Positions 38,621 through 51,059 of a stretch of 64,000 nucleotides of DNA are shown one piece after another. Position 1 is the first letter of the stretch. The number at the start of each line of letters is the position of its first letter. The translations under genes and the position numbers were made by a program. Origin of the DNA: Cacajao melanocephalus (Eukaryota; Chordata; Mammalia; Primates; Pitheciidae); the NCBI GenBank assembly GCA_963573385.1, contig CAUYLG010004905.1, forward strand, positions 207,501 through 271,500, given 5' to 3'. Below the pieces are notes generated by a model. The model was not told the origin of the DNA. It did no database searches and was given only the letters and a program-made list of their open reading frames with translations.

Positions 38621-40589
38621 TAAAGTAGAGAGGCCATTGGAGCAAGTATGATGTTACTGTCAATATTCATTGACAAGCTCTTGGTCCAGGGCATTTGCTA
38701 TATTGAACGTATGACTGAAAGGGTTTACAAAACGCAAATATTCAAGTTAATGATAACGTTTATTCTAAATCTCCTTCTCTTAGAATCAAGGTAAAAACAG
38801 AAGGTAACTAGAACCCAAAGGAGAATGGATAATCCTGTCAGCCTAAAAGGCATTCTGGCAGAGTTGACGTCTGTGTAATGGGGTGTTGGTAACATAGTCT
38901 TCACAAACATCCATGCTTCCAAAGAGTGGCACCAAGAATCCGGAAACTTCAGCTTAATTGCTGTCCCTGGTCACACACATTTCCTCCATCTCCATCCTCA
39001 CCCCCTTACCCTACACACCCACCCCAAGAAAGGCTGCCGCATCAGAGGTCCCTCAGTGGGTCAGACCAGGGAGAAACGGTGCTAATGATAAGGGACCTGG
39101 ACTGGAAGCCTGAGGGTCAGCTTCGGGGGGCACGAACATGGAAGAGGCAAAGGACTGCTGGCACAATTGCCAGGAGAATGACTCACATCCACTTTTATTC
39201 TCCAATGTAATGACGTGAGCATGCAATGGTGCCATTTTACGTGATTATTATCCTTCGTCGTGCTTTTCCCTGCACACACTGTGCTTCTTTAAATAAAGTA
39301 CCTTGTGAGGCTGACTGGTATGGACCAGAGCCTGCATGACGTCACCAGCCTCTCTCCACAGGTCTCTGTTGAGCCACGCTCTGTGCTCAGCCCTTCCGGG
39401 CACATATGCATATGGATGTGTTTGGTTTTGTGAACGTGTATTTTCTTTTCTAAAATGGATCATATGGTATATTCATTTTTAAAATTGTATCACTTTTTCC
39501 CATACCCCATATTCTTAGGTAATGACCTGACTTATTCCAGGAACACACATATTAGGCTCTAAGTGATCCCCATATCCTCCATTGGGCCCCCACAACCCGT
39601 ACTTTGATTCATCCCGTTCAAAATTTCCCTGTGCTTGGGGGGTGGGGGCAGACTTGCATATTTAATAGTATAACTCTGGGCAAAATAATCTTACCTTGAT
39701 TTCCTTAGTCTATAAAATAAGGAAGCTGGATTAGATTCTCTATAAATATCTTTTCAGCACTGAATTTCTCTGATTCTGGTACACCTAATACCCAAATGTG
39801 ATTTTTAAAAACCACACACTTTTTTTTTCTTTTAACAACTTAGAGATATAATGCGTATAATGTGTCTCGTCAGCATTTCCCATGGTGACAAGAGTGCTCG
39901 GGGTTCATTTTGCACTTCTGGTTTTCCAATAAAGTGTTAGATAACACTTTCAATTGACTAAAAAATGTGGTAACCTAAACAAAAGAGTTACAGTGTATGG
40001 GAGATAGTATGTTTTAACTGAAGTTAAAAAATGTCTTATCATAAAGTCCACAGAAGGGACTACAGTCATGTTCACGAAAAACAGATTTTTTTTTTTACCC
40101 AGTATGAGATTTGGAGTATAAGACAAATTCCCAGGATTCAGATAATTTACTTTTCAGGAATCTAAATTTCAGTTTACAAAGATTCTCTAATCTGATAATA
40201 GCCAATGACTAGTACCATCTACCTACAGCATAAAAGAGAAATGCTCTTAATCAAAGGTGGTGTTCACATGGAAATCAACTTCTAGTATCTCTGTAATGGA
40301 ATTATTGAAAATTCTCTCTCAAAAGAATGAACTAAGCAGACGCTCTGCAACCATCTTTTTGTGATTAAACAGTATGAATTGATGGTGGTGAATGATCAAC
40401 TCTTTCTGAACTCTCCTCGTTGCTCAGGTCCAGCGCATGCTGACACTGATGCACTGATGTATCCTGGATACCTATAGAGCAGAGGAACATGAAATGACTG
40501 GCATTAAAAATATGTCATGATAGGACCACAAGGTTGCAGAAGAGGAAGAGAATGGATATTTAAAGATGGCCTAGAGCATACCCAAGTCT
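38621..40589. other. Unique DNA, no gene seen
   Basis: A somewhat GC-richer patch at 38980-39400 gives frames on both strands, with no recognisable product. A G-rich run lies at 39637-39650. Confidence 0.4.
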
Positions 40590-40780
40590 TTTATATATCA
40601 TTAAATACATTCCTCAGAATTGATCTAAGCAGTGTGTATTGTGACTCCAGTTTTATAGCAAATAAAGAAAAATTTGGAGAGACTAAGTAATGGTCCCATA
40701 TTGTGCATGATAATGACAAGCAGTGTTAGCATTTGAATTCAGATCTACCTGGCAGGAAGTTCATGCCCTACTGCAAACTA
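40590..40780 (-). repeat. MIR SINE fragment (antisense)
   Basis: 'ctccagttttatagcaaataaagaaa' and 'tggagagactaagtaatgg', then 'agcatttgaattcagatctacctgg', follow the antisense MIR order. Confidence 0.6.
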
Positions 40781-41710
40781 CCCATAATGTATATATTTTG
40801 TGCCTGATGTCCCCTTTCTTGTAAGTGGGTGGGCTCATTCCCCATTAGCTTTCAGATGATTAGTGCTATTAAATATCTCAGAATTACTGGATAAGGAACG
40901 CAGCATATATTGATACCATGAAGCATCTTGATAGATTTTTCATTGCTGAACAGGAATAAGGAATTTTCTTTCTTTTCTTTTTTTTCCTGGGAAGCAGGCT
41001 ATGGTAGCACGTTCCCATTCTCTCTTGACAGAAGCAGAAACAAATTCTTAAAGTGAATACGGAGTTACCCCAACTCAATTTTCACTAGATTGAGGAAGCA
41101 TATATTTTGTTCCTGCTCTTTCTTGAAGACCTCATACAAACTCCCAAGGAGGTAAAAATGCATCTTGAGAGTGAGAATTTCTTTTTCTAGTTACAATTAA
41201 TGAAGATCTTACTTGGAATAAATGTACAATTTGAGGCAGATACACACTCAGGAACTGGAAACTGTGTGGCACATTCACATGATAATGTTTAATGTGGGCT
41301 GGTACTTAGTTCTTCCTGGAAATGTTTTGATCCTTTTTGATCACACTAATAATACACTATGAAGCGTTGCTCTGTGGGATGTAGTTAAAGCTTATTTGAG
41401 CTTCGGCAACCACTGGCACTTTCCTGGGGGAAAATATCAGAACATTTTTATTTTTATCTCAATCACTCCAGAAAACGTCATGGAGAATAGCCTTTGTCAG
41501 TGATATAGGGCAATTGCTGTCACAAACAGTGTTTGATAAGAGATGGCCTAAATAGTCAATATACTGTGCTGGGAAATGGGAAATGGTGAATAAAAAGGTT
41601 CAATAGTAAATGTCTAAACTTTCTTTGAACCAGAATTGCTAGGATTTTATTGGTTGTTTTTTATTTTGCAAAATAGGCAGTTAATTTATATATGTATGTA
41701 TGTATGTATG

Positions 41711-41756
<46 letters not shown>

Positions 41757-42952
41757 GACTGTATTATTTCCAGCAAATATTATCACGTGAGTTTTGGAAA
41801 ATATTCAAGATGCTTTTCTTGGTTCTTAGTTCCTGGTTCAAATGATTAGGCTGTAAGTTATTTGCAGATGTGTATGTGGAGTGGGGAGGTGAGAGAGAGA
41901 ATGTGTGTGTGTGAATGTGTTAAATATAAAGAACATTAATACATACCTCTAAGAATAGAAAGCGTAATTTTATTCTTGACATCGAGCAAATGTATTTCAG
42001 TAAATATGGGAGAAAATAAGATAAGGGAAGTTTTCCTAATTTCGTCCAAACATGTTTATGACGTAAGTCATACTGGATCTTTCAGATGGTCAAATTGGTA
42101 ACTCCTCATTCATTGGCAGAAAACTACACTTACTTTTCCCCAAGCATGATTAAGTATATTGAGAAGAACAGATTAAAATATATGACAGCATATCATTTTA
42201 TAAGCATTTCCTGTGTCATTAGCGTTAGCACTATCTTTCTGATATCCCCTTCATCGTTTAGAAAGTGATGGTGCAATAGAAAGCCGATTTGCTCATGAAT
42301 GCAAACGTTCTAATCCCTGATTCAGAGACATCATTAGTTCCTCCTGTAAGAGCTTCCTCAAAGCACTCACCAAAGTCCTGTCAGCACGTGTAATGATTTT
42401 CTATAAACCATAAGCTTCTATGAGTTATTATTTTGAGAATGTGCCATATCATAGGCTGTATGGACTTTATTATTATGTTCTTCTGGATGGTTGAGAAGAA
42501 AAAGATTTACTGAGTTCTCTCCCTTAAGAGATTAAGGGAGAGAAACTGAGGGAGTGGGAGAGAAAAAAGGTATCAAAACCACTTCCTTAAAAGAAACTTC
42601 AAAGGTACTGAAAGTCTTTCTGCATTCAAATTTGGGCTTTCCCAAAACTGGCTTATTTATAACAAATTTGCTAATTCATTTGATTTCATAATTTAGGGAG
42701 TTCCATGTGTGCACATGTGTGTGCACATACAGACACACACACCACACACACTTCTTTATGTCAGTGGTGCTTTTTCTGACTCCCTTCTACACTCTTCCTG
42801 ATAACTAAAAATATCCCTGCACAAATCACGTTTGTGTTTGATATTTGAACTGCTGAAACTCTCTTGATACAGGGTTTGAACATTTCAGTTTGGAGTTCTG
42901 TTGTTCCTTTCATCCTTGTAGAGACATATTTTTTTTTCCAATGACTGGTATT
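40781..42952. other. Unique AT-rich DNA with microsatellites, no gene seen
   Basis: Holds the compound (TATG)n(TA)n repeat at 41691-41752 and a GT/GA-rich stretch at 41890-41920. No other repeat or gene recognised. Confidence 0.45.
41691..41752. repeat. Compound microsatellite (TATG)5 then (TA)20
   Basis: Five TATG units at 41691-41710, GG, then 40 bases of alternating TA at 41713-41752. Confidence 0.97.
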
Positions 42953-43250
42953 CTTTTTGTATTATTATTATACTTTAAGTTCTGGGGTACATGTGCAGAG
43001 CACGCGGGTTTGTTACATAGATATACACATGCCATGGTGGTTTGCTGCATCCATCACCCCGTCGTCTACGTTAGGTATTTCTCCTAATGCTATCCCTCCC
43101 CTATCCCTCCACCCCCTGCTATCCCTCTCCACCCCGTGACAGGCCCCGGTGTGCGATGTTTCCCTCCTTGTGTCCATGTGTTCTCATTGTTGAACACCCT
43201 CTTATGAGTGAGAACATGCCATGTTTGGTTTTGGCCTTGGGACAGTTAGG
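42953..43250 (-). mobile_element. LINE-1 3' end (L1PA type), antisense, 5'-truncated
   Basis: Antisense L1PA 3'UTR: 'tattattatactttaagttctgggg', 'tgcagagcacgcgggtttgttacat', 'gccatggtggtttgctgca', 'ggccccggtgtgcgatg', 'gtccatgtgttctcattgtt', 'gagtgagaacatgc'. About 300 bases remain. The polypyrimidine part at 43085-43135 contains a duplicated CTATCCCTCC motif. Confidence 0.93.
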
Positions 43251-43341
43251 CTAGTCCCTGTATCTTAGATCCTGGAGATCTAGAAAATTTTAGAGAACAT
43301 TTAAGCTCTTCATTCTGGGAAGCCAGGTTGCTATTATAGTC

Positions 43342-43343
<2 letters not shown>

Positions 43344-43386
<43 letters not shown>
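43344..43386. repeat. (TG)n microsatellite
   Basis: 43 bases of uninterrupted TG repeat, followed by TATA-rich DNA to about 43440. Probably polymorphic. Confidence 0.98.
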
Positions 43387-43389
<3 letters not shown>

Positions 43390-43444
43390 CATATAAACCA
43401 GATTACATATATATAATATAGATATAATATATTTTATGGATATA

Positions 43445-43560
43445 TCCAAGCACGGTACTGGCCCTTGGCAATTCAGTGGTGAATGAGATAGAATGGTCTT
43501 TGTTCCCATGGAGTTTACCAGTTAGTGGGTCATGCTGTCAAGTAATTGTGAAGAAACTAA
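43445..43560 (-). repeat. L2 LINE 3' region (antisense)
   Basis: 'aagcacggtactggcc', 'aattcagtggtgaatgagatag' and 'cccatggagtttaccagttagtggg' match the antisense L2 near its 3' end. Confidence 0.6.
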
Positions 43561-44849
43561 ATGAAGCTGGGGAAAAACTCATAACCCTGATAACTACCCT
43601 GAAATTTATGACTTCTCCCTTTAAATGAGCTCTTAGCACTGCCCAGCAATCCCACGCTATCCTCTAGTTCTCTGAAATGACTACTTCACTCTCTGTCCTC
43701 TCTGCCAACTTTCCATGCCTCCTCCTCATTACTTGCCTTCGACTACTGTTTCTGCTTACTTTTCCCCTGTCTTTCCTCATGCTGTTCTAACTGTATAGAA
43801 ATGTAACCTAATGATTCCATATTTGAGCTAGCAGGAGGAGGAAAAAGTTAAGTAGAACAGTACCATGGAAAAGCAGAGCCTGAAGCCAGCCCAAGATGAG
43901 GAAAAGTAGAAGCTTTCAATTGAATAAATATTTGGCACTTATGTAATTACTGGAATAGAGTGAAATCCACATCACCCTGATCTGGACTTTTATTGTCTAA
44001 GGTCCCACTGAAAAGCTGTGAGGGGTATCTCACTGAATGTCAGTCCCATGTACAACTAAATAAAACATTAACAGAACAAGTTTAATGGGGAGGGCTGAGA
44101 AAGAATAAATATGCTTCCTGCTTGTAATTCACTCAGTTAAGCTTCTTCAATCAGTTGGTTACAATTACGTGCATAATAATACTTTGATGATGAGCAGAAT
44201 AATTGTAACGTTCTTAATATCTATGATGAGAACATAAATTGAGAAGATTCAACAGAATCTAGTTCCTCTCTGAATCCAAGACAAATTCTTCCTAGAATTG
44301 AAGAAAATAATATCATTGAATGGCTGTAGTCCCAAACCAGACATTCTGTCCATTTCCGATGTCTACATCCCATTTCACCCCATGGCTATTATTAAATTAT
44401 TTATTAATTTAGCCTTTGGAAACCATTGTGCCAATGAGCACAGAATGTTTGATGCAAAATAATGTATCTTTGATTTCTAAAGTGGAAAAGGTTTCTTACT
44501 GAAGTTGACGACCTGTTAAATTGTCCCTTTGAAATATTGGCCTATATGGAAGCAAGCTGACATTAAAGAAAGGATTTCAATGGCTAATCCAGCTTCAAGT
44601 GCTTATTCCAGAATAAGCACTCAACTCGACTTTATTTTGCCATCTATTGTAACATCAGTTTACTTTGAAACAGTTTACTTTCTAATACTTTGAATGCATC
44701 TCTGCACTTAGCCAGATTAAATGTCACCACTTAAAACTGACAAGACATAGAATTTAACTGGTAATAATTTTATATTCTTATCATTTATATAGTACAGTAT
44801 ATTTTTTAAAGTATGAACCTTTTCTAGCAGTATTATCTGTTATTAATAC
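43561..44849. other. Unique DNA, no gene seen
   Basis: Contains the perfect palindrome at 44598-44621. No repeat family recognised with confidence. Confidence 0.45.
44598..44621. repeat. Perfect 11-bp-arm palindrome
   Basis: AGTGCTTATTC, spacer CA, GAATAAGCACT. Confidence 0.92.
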
Positions 44850-45098
44850 TAACAGTAATGAGTGCTAACATTTATTGAGTGATTCGTTTGTGGTAGGTAG
44901 ACCGAGCACTCTAAATGCATTGCCATATGTCATCCTCATAACCGTGAAGTGGGTACTATTATTTTCTTTACCGAGCAGAAAGTTGAGATTTATAGTGGTT
45001 CACAGACTGGTGCAAGATGGTCACATAGCTAGTTACTGCTTGAGTTGGGATACTAGTCGAGCTCTGTCTCATTCTAGACTATATTATCTCAACCACTA
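44850..45098 (-). repeat. MIR SINE, near full length (antisense)
   Basis: 'gtgctaacatttattgagtg', 'cgagcactctaaatgcattgcc', 'tcatcctcataaccgtgaagtgggtactattat', 'gatggtcacatagctagtt', 'ctcaaccac': a good antisense MIR. Confidence 0.85.
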
Positions 45099-47247
45099 AA
45101 AATTAGCTGCTTCTTATTCTAAGTGGACAGAAAAGTACCATACTTAGCATTCTGCTCCTACTGTCTTAATCCCTATGATTTGTTTATTTAAGGTATGATC
45201 TGTTTTAGAAATTTGAAATCAAATTTAAATGACTTAACGGGCAACCATATTTAATTAATAAAAACAAATAAAATTATTCAATATAAGCAAGTTAGTGATC
45301 TCTGCTTCTAACCTAGGGTTTCCCTTCTGTATTAATCAAATTTTAATAAGCATCTTTAATGCCTCGATGACGAGATATAGAAAGTTTAGGTTGCAGTCCA
45401 ATGAAGATTAGTCCATTCTCTGTTCCAAGTGTTCAGGAATACTTGCTCCTTCTACCCGTGGGTCTACCATCTTCTAAAGCCTTGGAATTCTCCACTATAT
45501 CCTCTATATTTGGCCAGATATTGAATGAAATGATTGTGCAAGATCAGGCTAGAGGTCCAAATACCATACAACATACATCACTTCTGCCCACATACTATGG
45601 GCCAGAACTTGGTTGGGTGATCATACCTAAATGCAAGGGAGAGTGGGTCATGAAGCTTATCAGTGAACCTAGAAGAGAGAACATGGATATTGATGAATAA
45701 GTAACTAGCCAGTCCGTCGTGCCTTTATAAACCTTAAGGTACTTTGACTGACAGGTTCAAAAAGTATTCGGGTCAAAAAATATTTTCCAGGTTTTCTTGT
45801 GTTTACTGTTTCCTTAGGGATGTTTTATTCTCAAGATATTTGTCTTTAACATGTTTTTCCTCAGCTCTGAATCTATAGAGGGTGAAATTTACATTGCCAA
45901 CAAGTTTATTGATAATAATCCAAGGAGAACTTATAAATCTTTTTATTTTGTATTTTCTTCCTTAAGATTGTAGAACTTCCCATGACTTTTATCTTTCCAT
46001 ATATCTTCAGTACCTGACAGAATTTTTTTATAAGAGGCTGATATATGAAATTAATGTGGAATTTCATGCCTGATGGCTTACTAATTGGATGCTCAGTAGA
46101 TTCTAATTTGTGAGTTTTTTTCCAAATTGAATAATATACAGTATATCAATTTTACAACATAACTTTATGAAGATTTGACAATAATTTATAAACTTTAACA
46201 TTGATATACACACATTATTGCTATTCTAACAGTAACTAACTAGATATTAAGAATAAAGCTTTTTTATTGGTTAAAGACTTACATCATTTTTTAAAAATTA
46301 TATACTCTGGACATTTTTTCTATGACAACTAATTTTTAATATGCATTTGTAGTAAAAGGCATTATTTAGTATATAAAGATAACCAATGTGAATACATCTA
46401 CTGTTTTCTTTGTTTTTCTACCTGCACTTTAATTCTTTATTATTAGGAATTTTTCATCCAGAATTGTTGATGCGTTTTTGGTAATATTAATCTGTTATTC
46501 TTTCCTCAGTGGGTCATTACCATGAGACTTCGTAACATTTTTTATTTATTCCTTTTTGAAATTTTGCATTGTCTTCATTTTTATAAGACTTTATAACTTG
46601 CAATATCTCAAGTGCATAGTATACGAAACAGTGTAATGAGAAAATGTAATGTCTTTTTATCCTATGAAAGCTCTCCGAAACTCTTTGATTTCATATAATA
46701 TTATCCCTACAGCCCTGATATAAAAAAAAATCTTGTTTTTAATCATGGTTAAGTCAGAAATGTATCTCGGAAATTTTGACACTAATGTTAAAAATTCCAC
46801 ATTCTGGACTCTTTTCCCATTAGCCCTCTTTGTGAAAATTTGCAATAAGTATGTAGGGTCAATAGAATAATATTGGGAAGAAACGGTGTCAAGTACTACA
46901 TAACAGGCTTATAGCATTATTTGCTTAATGACTAGGTAAAAATGTAGAGGAGTTACTCTTTGAATCGTTAGTACTGTCTCCACTGCGTCTTCAAGAAACA
47001 AGGTCAGTAGGTCAAAATGTCAGTATTTACAAGAAGATAGCTGTATCCCTTGTATAGTCACCTAGGCCAATTCCTACTTTGCAGTTGCATTATATATGCA
47101 GCCAGATTCCAAATAGACCCCTTAGACCCTTTTCAACTTTTATATATGGAACTGTGCTTAAACATAAACCGCATGTTGAAAATGTACCATGATTTAAATT
47201 TTATTGAAGTTACTCTATACAAATTGAATATGTGGGCAAGGTACACA
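45099..47247. other. Unique AT-rich DNA, no gene seen
   Basis: A 99-codon forward frame at 45401-45700 has no domain I recognise; it may lie in an old unnamed repeat. Otherwise only poly(T)-rich DNA. Confidence 0.4.
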
Positions 47248-47264
47248 CCTCTGCATATATTTCT

Positions 47265-47575
47265 TTTTGTTGTTGTTACTGTTGTTGTTTTAAACAGGGT
47301 CTCTTGCTCAGGTTGGAGTGCAGCGACCCAATCACAGCTCACTGCAGCCTCGCCTTCCCAGACTCAAATGATTCTCCCACCTCAGCCTCCCTAGTCACTG
47401 GGGCTGCAGGTGCACGCCACCACACCCAGCTAATTTTTTTTTTTTTTTTGTCTTTTTAGTAGAGACAGGGTTTTGCCATGTTGCCCAGGCTGGTCTCCAA
47501 TACCTGAGCTCAAGAGATCTGCCTGACTCGGCCTCTCAAAGTGTTGGGATTACAGGTGTTAGCCACCATGCCTGC
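47265..47575 (-). mobile_element. AluJ-like SINE (antisense)
   Basis: A T-rich tail with GTT units, AACAGGGTCTCTTGCTCAGG start, long T-run in the middle linker (47434-47450), and an end at GCCACCATGCCTG. Flanks CTCTGCATATATTTCT and CTCTCTATAGATTTCT suggest an old, diverged target-site duplication. Confidence 0.94.
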
Positions 47576-49145
47576 CCTCTCTATAGATTTCTACATAAAT
47601 TAAAATTTGGAAAATAAAAATAAAGCAAAGATTCTCCCTGGATTTGTAGAAGTAAAGACGTTGTAGGAGGGTGAAGGAACTTTCAGGTCTGTCTAAACTT
47701 AAAGAGTTGCATGTCCTTTATTCCTGCAGTGATTGCTGATGCCAAAGTATTCCTCTTCAGATGAGAGGCTGTGAATTTGTTCTGTTTAATGGTTTCCAAA
47801 GCAATTGGGAGATGTGACCCTCTAGAGACTTTGAAGGGATTTGATTTTTGATGCCTGAGTACTATTGAGAAAGTTCAGGTATTGAAAGAGTGTATGAGAA
47901 AATCGATATGGAAGATCAATTTCACGAGTACTTTGTAAAAGCATCAGACAAGAGTCTCACTTGACACAGAATATAGAAGTTCCATGCCAAAAATTTGTCA
48001 ACACACTCAATCTTGTGGACAAAAATATAGATTTGAACTTACAGAGTATGATGTCCTGTCAAAGCACTGATCATTCCACAATTGAGTTCAACAATAAATT
48101 CCAAGAGGCTTGTAAAACCCACTATTGATGTGATTCCTAAACATGAATAAACAGTTCGGCCACAGCTCTGCTAAAATACAAATATGGATCATGACATGGG
48201 TAATAAATTAGTATATGAACTATTCAATACAGGATTATAAACTATTAGGCAAGCAGTTATGAATACTCCCTTTCACAAACCATTCCATAATCCATGCAGT
48301 TTTCTGTCAGTCCAAATGGATGCATTTATGAAATAATAGGTATGCCTGGGAGGACCCCTCTAGAGCATTCTTGGTGGCAGTGATGCCTGCATTGTGAGGT
48401 TGCAACATTTATCAATAGTCAGTTCTGCGATAACAGAGAAACACCTGGCAATTCTCCAAATCCATAGGTGAGCAAATCTATATCACCAACTGCAATGTGG
48501 CATGGGTCAGACAGAAGATATTTGGGTCAATCAGATTTTATGGTTAATACTTTGCATGCATGGAAAGTTTTCAAGGAATTGAAATCCAGTTTATGCAAAA
48601 AGAAATAGTGTAACCATGGCTTAATATTTGATCATTTCAAGAGCATTTGGGAAACTTAGCCTCAGATATATAATTGTGAATCTTGCTTATTATTTTACTG
48701 TAAATATGTTGATGTGTCGGTTACTATAGCCTTTGGTAGATATCATACTGACCAACCGACCTTTGTTTATTTTCTATTGAGATTTCAAAGGGCGGCAGTA
48801 AAGGATTTGTTTAAGAATTTGATTTGCTTTTCAAATTAAAGAAATGATACACAAATCCAGTGAGTACGTATAAGCAAAGTGCTTCCTAAAGTATAATTGG
48901 AATAATTATCCACTAATGATGAAAGGAAAAACATAAGGATTTAAAATTTGTTCCTTATGATTCTTTCTGATAGTCTCCTGATTATTCAATGATTTAACCC
49001 CGAGACCAGAAAAAAAAAGTTACTAAAAATAAATAGCCTAATAAAAAAAGAATGTGTATACTGACCCACAATGGCAAATTGATCCAATCTGTTTTCTGAC
49101 ATTTTAAATTATGGCTTGTAATTTTCTATGAGATTTTACGTAGGC
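47576..49145. other. Unique repeat-poor DNA, no gene seen
   Basis: About 1.5 kb of moderately complex sequence with no recognisable repeat and no long frame. Confidence 0.45.
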
Positions 49146-49394
49146 GGCAGCATGGAGTAGTGATTAAAGGGCTTCTAGACTCAGAAGACTTGAGTTCAAG
49201 TCCCAGATATTCCAATCACTATTTTTGTGACTCTGGGCAATATACTAAGCTCTTCCAGTCTCTATTTCCTTATTTTAAAAATTGCATAATAATTGTTCTT
49301 CATTATTAGGAAGAGTAGATGAATTAATACTGTGTGAAACATTTAGAACACTACCTGGCATATACTAAGTGTTCAAGAAGTGTTAGCTATTACT
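49146..49394 (+). repeat. MIR SINE, near full length (sense)
   Basis: 'cagcatggagtagtgattaaagg', 'agacttgagttcaagtccca', 'gtgactctgggcaatatact', 'ctatttccttattttaaaaat', 'acactacctggcatatactaagtgttcaa' are in MIR order. Confidence 0.88.
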
Positions 49395-49743
49395 AATGTA
49401 TTTAACATTATGACTATTGGGTATCAATTCTAACGTGGCAACGTCCTGCCTGCACCCTTCTGCTCCATGCCCTGTGCCTCTGCCCTGCTATTTTCTGTGC
49501 CTAGGAGGCTTCACTCAGCCATGCACCAACCAAACTACAACTGCGTCTTCAAGGTGCGGTTTGCCTAGTGTCAGGAGGCACTGAGAAACCATAGGCTTCC
49601 TTGCTTGCTCAAAGAAGGAAAGAAGACATGTTATGCCCACTAAATTACTTAAAGATTTAGATCTTAAAACAGAAATATAATTATTAAATATCATGGCCTT
49701 CATTTTTAAGAATAACAATGACATATTTTATCTTTTAATGACT

Positions 49744-50064
49744 TGTCTTAGTTTGTTTAGGCTACTCTAGCAGAATACCATGGACTGAGTGGCTCATAAA
49801 TAACAGAAATGCATTTCTCATGGTCTCGGAGTCTGGGAAGTTCAAGGTTTAGGTGCCGGCAGACTCAGCATCTGGTGAGCGCTGGCTTCCCAGTTCATAC
49901 ATCACTGTCTTCGCACTGTGGCTTCACAAGGCAGAAGGGGTGAGGGAGTTCTCCTTTGTAAGGGCACTAATCTCCCTCACAAGGGCCCACCCTAATACCT
50001 TGCGAGGTCAGATTTCAGCATATGAGTCAGGGGCTGTGAGAACACAAACATTCCGCCTGTAACA
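49744..50064 (-). mobile_element. MaLR LTR (MLT1 type), solo, antisense
   Basis: Begins TGTCTTAGTTTGTTTAGGC and continues 'tagcagaataccatggactgagtgg', 'tctcatggtctcggagtctgggaag', 'catctggtgagcgctggc', 'aagggcccaccctaatacc', ending 'acaaacattccgcctgtaaca'. This is the reversed MLT1 LTR, with TG..CA ends. The expected 5-bp target duplication is not preserved. No internal retroviral region is attached. Confidence 0.82.
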
Positions 50065-50602
50065 CGGGTATTGGGCTACCATTCATCTGCTTTGTTTTAT
50101 TTTTGAAATTATATAAACATGTGAGAAAAAATTCGAACACTAGAGAAGATTGTCGGTAAAAGATCACTTCCTTCTTCATATGCCAGCTCCCAATCCCTCT
50201 TCCCGGAGACACGCTCTCCATATTCAAGCATGTATGTCTACAACTCACACCCTTTTATACACATAGGGGCCCAGGAAACATAATATGATTTACCTCATTT
50301 TTGTGCCTCAGGAAGTAGGTTAAAATTTTCCCATAGCAGCACCAGTGACCTACCTCAGTTTGTTAACAGCTGCATGACTCTGTGGTGTGAGGGACCAAGT
50401 TATTGAGTGAAGTTCCCCCAACCAGAAAGGCAGAGCCCAGCACCTTGCCTGCTTTGCTCAGGAATGCCCACGCAGACAGTAGTTCTTTCTCTGCTCACAG
50501 TGCAGGGCAAAGAAAAGATAACAGGAGGGCACGGCTCTAAGGCTTTTTGTGGACAACACCAAAGGAGGGAGGAGGAAGGCTATGACTTCCCACAAGTTAA
50601 TA
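50065..50602. other. Unique DNA, no gene seen
   Basis: Nothing recognised between the LTR and the Alu. Confidence 0.4.
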
Positions 50603-50612
50603 ATTTTTATCC

Positions 50613-50900
50613 TTTTTTGTTTGTTTGTTTGTTTGAGGCAGAGCCTCTGTCGCCCAGACTGGAGTGCACTGGCGCAATCTTGGCTCACTGCAACCTCCGC
50701 CTCCCGGGTTGAAGCGATTCTCCTGCCTCAGCCTCCTGGGTAGCTGAGATTACAGGCGTGCACCACCACGCCCAGCTAATTTTTGTATTTTTAGTAGAGA
50801 TGGTGTTTCACCATGTTGGCCAGAATGGTCTCAAACTCCTGACCTAGTGATCTGCCGGCCTCGACCTCCCAAAGTACTGGGATGACAGGCTTGAGCCACG
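50613..50900 (-). mobile_element. Alu SINE (antisense)
   Basis: Tail (TTTG)n and GAGGCAGAGCCTCTGTCGCCC start; ends GCTTGAGCCACG, so the first bases of the Alu head are lost. The target-site duplication is ATTTTTATCC at 50603-50612 and ATCTTTATCC at 50901-50910. Confidence 0.97.
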
Positions 50901-51059
50901 ATCTTTATCCCTTAATATTAAGAAAATGAAATAACATGTAGTTGAATATCTAATTTAAAGACAGTTTCAGCTACATGCTGTGTGAATGAACCAAAAACTT
51001 TCTCAAGTGTGACATTAAAAGTGAAATTGAGGGTGCATGTAGCATTCTTTTTGGTGAGT

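Noticed and set aside
43344..43386. TG repeats as a CRISPR-like or satellite array
   Set aside because: A simple dinucleotide microsatellite. No spacer/repeat structure exists anywhere in the window.
45401..45700. 99-codon forward frame
   Set aside because: No domain, no signal peptide, no splice or promoter context; likely chance or within an old unnamed repeat.
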